Assembly (NCBI GenBank): GCA_002314265.1
Contig: DCEW01000094.1
Span: forward strand, 1 to 6,148
DNA length: 6,148 nt
From: Flavobacteriales bacterium UBA1820
GTDB taxonomy: Bacteria; Bacteroidota; Bacteroidia; Flavobacteriales; UBA1820
Reading direction: 5' to 3'
Positions 1 to 3,867 of this stretch are shown here, one piece after another. Positions within the stretch are counted from its first letter, which is position 1. Each line of letters begins with the position of its first letter. The translations under genes were made by a program, and so were the position numbers. Under the pieces are notes generated by a model, which was given only the letters and a program-made list of their open reading frames with translations, did not search any database and was not told the origin of the DNA.

Positions 1-1
1 T

Positions 2-19
2 GCACCCCCTTCGGGGTGC
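2..19 (-). terminator. Terminator-like hairpin after the minus-strand gene
   Basis: A perfect 7-bp stem (GCACCCC at 2-8 with GGGGTGC at 13-19) closes a 4-base loop. It lies 31 bases past the stop codon of the minus-strand gene ending at 51, which is where a rho-independent terminator would sit. The T-tract that would confirm it falls outside the window, so this stays a candidate. The same hairpin could also serve a gene arriving from the left. Confidence 0.5.
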
Positions 20-50
20 CGCCTGCCCGCTTTCTGCGCCTGCGTACCGC

Positions 51-968
51 TTATCGCAGCAGCATCTGCGTCCGGCCTATTTCCTTGCCGTCCGCATAGA
101 CGTACACTTGGTATTTGCCCTCGACGAAATCGCCGGGAACACCTTCCACAAAGACACTCACGTCGAGGTCCTGGTTTTCATACAATACTTCCTTCGCGCC
201 GCTGAACTGCATCCGTTCCTCGCCCACGACAAAGAAGTTGTTGCCCTTCTCGATGCCGATGAGCTTGTCGGGCGAAACGACCCGGACGTAAACTACCTTG
301 TTCCCGTTCTGGGCAAACTGGTTTTTGGCCAAGGTAAACGAAACGCGGATCTGGTCCGTGCGGCGGGCCCGGTCGGTATCGGTCACGCGGCCCGAATTGG
401 ACACACTGATGGCTTGCGCCTTGACATTGCGGGCGTCGAGGGTGGCGGCCGTCTTGATGTCCTGCTGCATCCGCACGTTTTCCTGCACCAGTTGCTGGTT
501 GCGGGACGAGGTCTTGCGCAGGGAGTCCTCTGCCTTGTCGCGCTGGGCGATCAGGACTTTGTTCAGGCGGTTGAGCGAGTCGGCCACGTGGAAAAGTTCC
601 TTCTTTTCCTCGCGCAGACGTTTGATCTGTGCCTGGTAGGAACGCAACAGGCTCAGGTTGGCCTTGTAATTGACCATCGAATCGCGAAGCAGGGCGATAT
701 GCTGCTGGGCTTCGTCGATCTCGATCTTCAACTTGGAATCCTGCACGTACAGGGTGTCGTATTCGGCCTGCAAAGCCGACAATTCGGCAATGGCCTGCTG
801 GCGGTTGTTCTCGATGATCTCGTTGTACTCCGAACGCGAATAAAAGATATACACGATAGCGGCTACCAGTAAAACGATCAACAGGATCAACACGGCGGCA
901 GGACGACGGCGCGGTGCCTGCTCCTCTCCCGAGGAGCCGTAAGGCGTATGGGTTGCTTTTTCTTCCAT
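51..968 (-). CDS. Membrane-anchored coiled-coil protein with beta-rich C-terminal domain, function unknown
   Basis: The protein has 305 residues. Residues 1-22 are polar and end in an RRR cluster, and residues 24-43 form one hydrophobic segment (AAVLILLIVLLVAAIVYIF). By the positive-inside rule the N-terminus is cytoplasmic and the rest periplasmic. Residues 46-175 are rich in Glu, Lys, Gln and Leu with heptad-like spacing, a long coiled coil. Residues 181-305 alternate hydrophobic and polar residues (for example VVYVRVVSPD, YQVYVYADGK), suggesting a beta-sandwich. An in-frame TTG at 1007 would add 13 residues. I prefer the ATG at 968 because it is a standard start and the extra residues are low-complexity and polar; neither start has a clear ribosome binding site. 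The gene ends in TAA, runs divergently from the protease gene, and has GC-rich codon use like the right-hand genes. A structural or envelope-spanning role is only inference; I do not recognise a characterised family. Confidence 0.88.
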   Translation of the reverse strand: MEEKATHTPYGSSGEEQAPRRRPAAVLILLIVLLVAAIVYIFYSRSEYNEIIENNRQQAIAELSALQAEYDTLYVQDSKLKIEIDEAQQHIALLRDSMVNYKANLSLLRSYQAQIKRLREEKKELFHVADSLNRLNKVLIAQRDKAEDSLRKTSSRNQQLVQENVRMQQDIKTAATLDARNVKAQAISVSNSGRVTDTDRARRTDQIRVSFTLAKNQFAQNGNKVVYVRVVSPDKLIGIEKGNNFFVVGEERMQFSGAKEVLYENQDLDVSVFVEGVPGDFVEGKYQVYVYADGKEIGRTQMLLR

Positions 969-1220
969 AACGATGTTTTCGGTTTGTTTTTCGGTTTTCT
1001 TATGCAATAATACGTTTTTTATACGGGTCCGGCATACGGGAATCGGTTTTTAAATTTATTTTAACATCGGAAATCTGTCCTCGGCTCCCTGCCCACCTGT
1101 ACCTGCCGCCGCGATAACACACGCCGAAAACAACGGCTCTACCCATAACCCACACATCGTTTGCACTTGTGTAAAAGGAGAAGAACCCCGGTATGCTTTT
1201 CCTTTCCTCTTTACAAAAAT
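969..1220. other. Divergent intergenic region without a recognisable gene
   Basis: This stretch between the minus-strand coiled-coil gene and the repeat before the protease gene holds no convincing coding sequence. Reading leftward, I found no good TAnnTTTG box for the minus-strand gene; its promoter should lie here but is not identifiable by eye. The part near 1041-1066 is AT-rich and the remainder is GC-rich, like the native flanks. No tRNA-like or strong hairpin structure was seen. Confidence 0.6.
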
Positions 1221-1265
1221 CTTCGTCTTCCCCCGAGGCTTTGTGCTCGGCTTTCCGTATTTTTG
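1221..1265 (+). repeat. 45-bp direct repeat, copy A
   Basis: This segment matches 3137-3181 at 40 of 45 positions. The first 23 bases (1221-1243, beginning CTTCGTCTTCCCCC) are identical, and the five mismatches fall in the second half. The copy ends in a TAnnTTTG box and abuts the left edge of the AT-rich stretch. Within it the hexamer GGCTTT occurs twice, 12 bases apart. It could be a dispersed promoter-bearing repeat or a duplication made when the AT-rich DNA was inserted. Confidence 0.9.
1258..1265 (+). promoter_or_regulatory. Bacteroidetes -7 box for the aspartic protease gene
   Basis: TATTTTTG fits the Bacteroidetes -7 consensus TAnnTTTG and lies 34 bases before the protease ATG. A TTTG at 1240-1243 is only 14 bases upstream, shorter than the usual 19-21 base spacing to the -33 element, so the upstream element is non-canonical. 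The same arrangement with the same 14-base spacing is seen in copy B at 3156-3181, which supports a shared function. Confidence 0.6.
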
Positions 1266-1298
1266 TATCATATCTAATTTAATATCACACAATTTAAT

Positions 1299-2585
1299 AT
1301 GACAATTATAAATAGACTTTCATTTCTCCTTATCACTTTTTTATTAGGGTATAGTTCTGTTTATTCACAAACACAGGCCGATGTGAAAATGGGGGAAATT
1401 CTGAACAGCGGAGATTTGTTCCAATTGAGAAATGAATATCCGAAATTAAGAGACTCTGTGAGTATAAAAATGCTTAATCTTATAGCAGACATACAGTTAG
1501 GCATTGGATTCAACAAGTTGGATAATGCTGCTGTTGCCCTTGACAGTTTGTTGTTGCATCACCAAAATGAAATGGATGGACAAACCTCAATAGGTATGGT
1601 AGCTTTGCAAGGCATGAACTTTTTAAATTTGGGCATGTATGAGCAAGCTGGAAAAGTTGGGGAAAGCCTTGTAAATGCACTCAAAAATTCTGTGCCGTTT
1701 GAGGCTCTTTATAGTTTTGTGTTTATAGAAAAGGTTGGCAAGGCACTCACCAATGTGCCAAAGCCTTATCTTGAACGTCCTGATTTGGACATTGCAGTAC
1801 CAATGAGTGTTGAAACCGTGGGAAGAGGTAAGCATATTTATATCCCCGTAGAAGTAAATGGCATAACGAAAAACTATATTTTCGACACAGGCTGTTCTTT
1901 CGGCAATTTCGTTTCAGAGAAATATGCGAAAGAAGCCGGTTTGAAAATTGTGGCAGATTCTATTCCCGTATCAGGTATGGAGATTGGTTTTGTGAGACTC
2001 GCCACGGCAGATTCTATGAAAATCGGAGAACTGGTATATCATAACCCTATTTTTATGGTTGCCCCTCCCGACAATGAACTAGATTCTGTATTTACATTTG
2101 ACGGAGTGCTTGGTTATAACTTTATAAGGGACGCACGGGAAATAATCATAGACAATGAAGCTGGCAAGTATGTTTTTCCCCACAAAGTGTCAGACGGAGA
2201 GCCGAATATGTATCTGTCTTCAAACACACCACAGGTACGGATAAATTATGACGAGAAACCTATTGATCTGATTTTTGATACCGGAAACGTAAAGTCCGAT
2301 TTGGGGAACAAATTCGCAGAAATGTTTCCTCATGCCATTGAGGGGCTTGCAGAACATACAACTTCCCGTGGAGGATTTGGTGGAATATCGCAGACAACAG
2401 CAGTCACATTGCCAAAGTTCTGTTTTAAGGCAGCAGGTACTACTGTAACATTATATGATACGGAAGTCGTTAAGGATACAGAATCTAGCAGCCAACTGTT
2501 TTCAGGTTCATTGGGAGCAGACTTCGTATTGTCATTCAAACGGCTTGTGATTAACTATCAGAATATGTTTATACGTGGAGAATAA
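1299..2585 (+). CDS. Exported retropepsin-like aspartic protease with two DTG lobes
   Basis: The product has 428 residues. It opens with a signal peptide (hydrophobic segment about 7-20, likely cut after VYS at 23), so it should act in the periplasm or outside the cell. Residues 30-155 are helical and TPR-like without a clear motif. Two protease lobes follow. Lobe 1 has IFDTGCS with Asp196 and later GVLGYNFI (269-276). Lobe 2 has IFDTGN with Asp327 and later GSLGADFV (403-410). DTG followed by a hydrophobic-Gly motif is the active-site signature of retropepsin-like and pepsin-like aspartic proteases (Asp_protease_2/gag-asp type). Two DTG copies in one chain would let it form a complete active site without dimerising; that is inference. 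The substrate is unknown. The start follows a -7 box at 1258-1265, and the stop is followed by a terminator. Codon use is much more AT-rich than in neighbouring genes, suggesting acquisition. Confidence 0.85.
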   Translation: MTIINRLSFLLITFLLGYSSVYSQTQADVKMGEILNSGDLFQLRNEYPKLRDSVSIKMLNLIADIQLGIGFNKLDNAAVALDSLLLHHQNEMDGQTSIGMVALQGMNFLNLGMYEQAGKVGESLVNALKNSVPFEALYSFVFIEKVGKALTNVPKPYLERPDLDIAVPMSVETVGRGKHIYIPVEVNGITKNYIFDTGCSFGNFVSEKYAKEAGLKIVADSIPVSGMEIGFVRLATADSMKIGELVYHNPIFMVAPPDNELDSVFTFDGVLGYNFIRDAREIIIDNEAGKYVFPHKVSDGEPNMYLSSNTPQVRINYDEKPIDLIFDTGNVKSDLGNKFAEMFPHAIEGLAEHTTSRGGFGGISQTTAVTLPKFCFKAAGTTVTLYDTEVVKDTESSSQLFSGSLGADFVLSFKRLVINYQNMFIRGE

Positions 2586-2603
2586 TATTAACATTACTAA
2601 TTA

Positions 2604-2656
2604 AAAAACAGGATATTATTGTCAAATATATTATCCTATTTTTCTTTTGTTTCTCT
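2604..2656 (+). terminator. Rho-independent terminator of the aspartic protease gene
   Basis: AGGATA (2610-2615) pairs with TATCCT (2632-2637), extended inward after one mismatch by three further pairs and flanked by an A-run before and a T-rich run after (2639-2656). It starts about 20 bases past the TAA at 2583-2585. The stem is weak and AT-rich, but the long T-rich tail fits intrinsic termination. Confidence 0.6.
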
Positions 2657-2662
2657 CAATAA

Positions 2663-2692
2663 ACACCCAATTTTACATTTTGGGGTGTAAAA
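2663..2692. repeat. Overlapping inverted repeats
   Basis: Two pairings share the same bases. ACACCC (2663-2668) can pair with GGGTGT (2683-2688), and TTTTACA (2671-2677) can pair perfectly with TGTAAAA (2686-2692). They cannot both form. The site lies in gene-free DNA between the protease terminator and the relaxase relic. It could be a second terminator, a recombinase-binding site left by a mobile element, or chance in AT-rich DNA. Confidence 0.5.
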
Positions 2693-2818
2693 AAGGCTGA
2701 TGCCTGGCTATAAAAGCCAGTCGGGCCCCGTCAGGGCGGAACACAGGAAAACCTGCCCGATCATCACGACCGGACAGGCAAAAGGTTAAATCAATGAATC
2801 ACGGTCAGGCTGCCCTGA
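2693..2818. other. Gene-free segment with short hairpins
   Basis: No supported gene is present; together with flanking pieces, the gap between the protease stop and the nitroreductase start is 626 bases. A small hairpin is formed by CTGGCT (2704-2709) and AGCCAG (2715-2720) with a 5-base loop. The piece around 2716-2775 is more GC-rich than its surroundings, giving a mosaic look. A 29-codon frame from an ATG at 2700 has no family features or start context, so I did not call it. Confidence 0.5.
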
Positions 2819-2822
2819 CTGT
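2801..2822. repeat. 9-bp-stem inverted repeat just before the relaxase relic
   Basis: ACGGTCAGG (2801-2809) and CCTGACTGT (2814-2822) form a 9-bp stem with one G-T pair and a 4-base loop. The inner six pairs are perfect. It lies immediately at the left edge of the open part of the relaxase-like remnant. Inverted repeats near mob genes are typical of transfer origins, but no nick-site sequence is recognised here, so that role is speculation. Confidence 0.55.
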
Positions 2823-3005
2823 ATTTTCAAGGAATACACAATCAAGAGATTGAAGCCAAAGACAGGGAAATATCCCGGCTGAACACTTTGCTCGAAAAAG
2901 CACACAAATGGTTTTCCCATGTTCAAAGAGCAGTTTGATAAATTACAGCATAGTTTACGAAGACCGACAGAAGAGCCAAGAAAAAACAGAGGATTGAAGT
3001 TTTAA
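2819..3005 (+). pseudogene. Frameshifted C-terminal remnant of a Mob/Pre-type relaxase (tentative)
   Basis: One frame is open from 2819 after an in-frame TGA at 2816-2818. It reads a charged helical stretch (EAKDREISRLNTLLEK, then AHKWF) and stops at TGA 2936-2938. Removing one T from the TTTT run at 2912-2915 carries translation into a second frame, which continues FKEQFDKLQ and ends RRPTEEPRKNRGLKF at TAA 3003-3005. A coiled-coil stretch ending in KWFP, followed by a basic, Pro-Arg-rich C-terminus, resembles from memory the tail of Bacteroidetes plasmid recombination/mobilization proteins (Mob/Pre). Those proteins usually have more sequence between the two parts, so an internal deletion is also likely. 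There is no N-terminal catalytic domain and no start codon context. The frameshift is read directly; the family assignment is moderately uncertain. Confidence 0.5.
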
Positions 3006-3015
3006 TTTAATATTT

Positions 3016-3048
3016 TTTGTCTTATCATCTGAAAAAGTTATAATTTTG
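3016..3048 (+). promoter_or_regulatory. Candidate consensus promoter distal to the nitroreductase
   Basis: TTTG at 3016-3019 and TAATTTTG at 3041-3048 are separated by 21 bases, matching the Bacteroides -33/-7 consensus and spacing. It points rightward and would start transcription about 155 bases before the nitroreductase ATG, giving a leader that includes the hairpin at 3123-3154. A second -7-like box, TATTTTTG, lies at 3088-3095 with a TTTG 23 bases upstream. Such matches arise easily in AT-rich DNA. Confidence 0.33.
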
Positions 3049-3122
3049 TTGCCGTATTTGTTTGGAGGACAGGAAATAATATTTCGCTATTTTTGGATAA
3101 AACAGGATGCGCCTCGGCCAAT

Positions 3123-3154
3123 CCTTCGGGGAAAAACTTCGTCTTCCCCCGAGG
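3123..3154 (+). promoter_or_regulatory. Strong hairpin overlapping repeat copy B
   Basis: GGGGAA (3128-3133) pairs with TTCCCC (3144-3149). After one C-C mismatch the stem extends outward by CCTT with GAGG, including one wobble. An alternative stem, GCCTCGG (3111-3117) with CCGAGGC (3149-3155), uses the same right arm. Copy A of the repeat lacks the left arm and cannot form it. It could terminate or attenuate transcription coming from 3016-3095, or isolate the native promoter at 3174. The role is inferred. Confidence 0.45.
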
Positions 3155-3181
3155 CTTTGCAGTCGGCTTTGCGTATCTTTG
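3137..3181 (+). repeat. 45-bp direct repeat, copy B
   Basis: This is the partner of 1221-1265, with 40 of 45 identical positions and an identical first 23 bases. It lies inside the GC-rich right flank, directly upstream of the nitroreductase gene, and ends in a perfect TAnnTTTG box. GGCTTTGC occurs twice within it, 12 bases apart. Being in native-looking sequence, this may be the original copy. Confidence 0.9.
3174..3181 (+). promoter_or_regulatory. Bacteroidetes -7 box for the nitroreductase gene
   Basis: TATCTTTG matches TAnnTTTG and lies 31 bases before the ATG at 3212, predicting a short leader. The nearest upstream TTTG (3156-3159) is 14 bases away, as in copy A, so the -33 element is not canonical. 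A following TATACT at 3183-3188 is probably incidental. Confidence 0.65.
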
Positions 3182-3211
3182 CTATACTGTAAAAACACAA
3201 AAGTATCCGCC

Positions 3212-3736
3212 ATGGAAAAAGATTTTCTGCACCTGATCCAAACGCGGCGCAGCTGCCGCAGCTACCGTCCCGAACAGATCGCAGACGAACAACTGGAGGC
3301 TATCCTCCAGGCCGGAACATATGCTCCGTCGGCCATGGGTGCCCAATCGCCCTATATCGTAGCCGTGCAAAACCCCGGGCAGATCGCACAGCTCTCGGCC
3401 ATGAACGCCCGCGTGATGAATACTTCGGCCGACCCGTACTACGGCGCGCCGACCCTCGTGCTGGTCTTCGCTCCCCAAGAGGCGAAAAATGCCGTCCAGG
3501 ATGCCAACTGCGTATTGGAAAACATGATGCTGGCGGCCCATGCGCTGGGAGTGGGCAGCTGCTGGATCAACCGCGAACGGGAAATGTTCGCTACCGAGGA
3601 AGGGGTTGCCCTGATGAAACAATGGGGACTTCCCGAGGGCCTCTGCGGGGTCGGTGCCCTGTCCTTGGGTTATCCGGCAGCGGAACCCTCGCCGCGCAAA
3701 CCCCGCAAGGAGGACTACGTGCGGGTTATCCGCTAA
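3212..3736 (+). CDS. Nitroreductase family FMN-dependent oxidoreductase
   Basis: A cytoplasmic protein of 174 residues, the size of small single-domain nitroreductases (PF00881). The N-terminal RRSCRSYRP (12-20) is the phosphate-binding Arg-rich FMN motif. APSAMGAQSPY (38-48) is the second flavin-contact loop, GVGSCWI (113-119) is the conserved Gly-rich segment near the isoalloxazine ring, and SLGYP (151-155) followed by PRKPR (161-165) is the usual C-terminal FMN-binding end. Family members use NAD(P)H to reduce nitro compounds, quinones or flavins; the physiological substrate cannot be read here. The start at 3212 is chosen because the family motif begins a few residues later and the -7 box lies 31 bases upstream. 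An upstream in-frame ATG at 3107 would put the promoter repeat inside the coding region. The gene is GC-rich like its right neighbour and probably monocistronic, since the next gene has its own promoter box. Confidence 0.93.
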   Translation: MEKDFLHLIQTRRSCRSYRPEQIADEQLEAILQAGTYAPSAMGAQSPYIVAVQNPGQIAQLSAMNARVMNTSADPYYGAPTLVLVFAPQEAKNAVQDANCVLENMMLAAHALGVGSCWINREREMFATEEGVALMKQWGLPEGLCGVGALSLGYPAAEPSPRKPRKEDYVRVIR

Positions 3737-3826
3737 GTGAAGGTCGGCATACGAAAGGGATCCTTCCTCAAACAGCGCGACAGACGTATCCGAGGGGGTG
3801 TGCTTTCTTTTTTGCGGGCAAATCCT

Positions 3827-3834
3827 TAACTTTG
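3827..3834 (+). promoter_or_regulatory. Bacteroidetes -7 box for the dipeptidyl-peptidase gene
   Basis: TAACTTTG matches TAnnTTTG and lies 34 bases before the ATG at 3868. Upstream, TTTC at 3804-3807 sits 19 bases away (one mismatch from TTTG), and an exact TTTG at 3811-3814 is only 12 bases away. The promoter separates this gene from the nitroreductase, whose stop is 131 bases before the ATG. Confidence 0.62.
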
Positions 3835-3867
3835 CCATCAAGAAATCAACAAAAATTCGAATCGACG

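Larger units (their letters stand above)
1266..3100. mobile_element. Putative decayed AT-rich acquired islet
   Basis: Base composition drops sharply: sampled lines at 1441 and 1861 are 32% and 38% G+C, against 60% in a sampled line of the peptidase gene. The change coincides with repeat copy A on the left, while copy B lies just past the right edge near 3100. Inside are one exported aspartic protease gene, several inverted repeats and a broken relaxase-like C-terminus. No integrase, transposase or complete relaxase remains, so this is at most a remnant. Boundaries are approximate, and the whole interpretation is inference from composition, repeats and one pseudogene. Confidence 0.42.

Noticed and set aside
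108..872. Long plus-strand open frame opposite the coiled-coil gene
   Set aside because: It is the antisense of a convincing membrane/coiled-coil protein and has no domain or start context of its own.
969..1007. TTG start for the coiled-coil protein
   Set aside because: An ATG 13 codons later gives a normal N-terminus and neither site has a ribosome binding site; not excluded, but less likely.
1056..1292. Possible 78-residue minus-strand protein in the divergent region
   Set aside because: It covers repeat copy A and the protease promoter box in reverse, has no family features, and its composition follows the DNA rather than a protein.
2700..2789. Small plus-strand open frame of 29 codons
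   Set aside because: No ribosome binding site, no promoter next to it and no recognisable features; short enough to arise by chance.
3107..3211. Upstream ATG extending the nitroreductase by 35 residues
   Set aside because: The extension would translate the hairpin, repeat and -7 box, and the family begins just before the RRSCRSY motif, matching the ATG at 3212.
3622..3867. Upstream start extending the dipeptidyl-peptidase by 82 residues
   Set aside because: It would overlap the nitroreductase gene, span the TAACTTTG promoter box and bury the signal peptide inside the protein.
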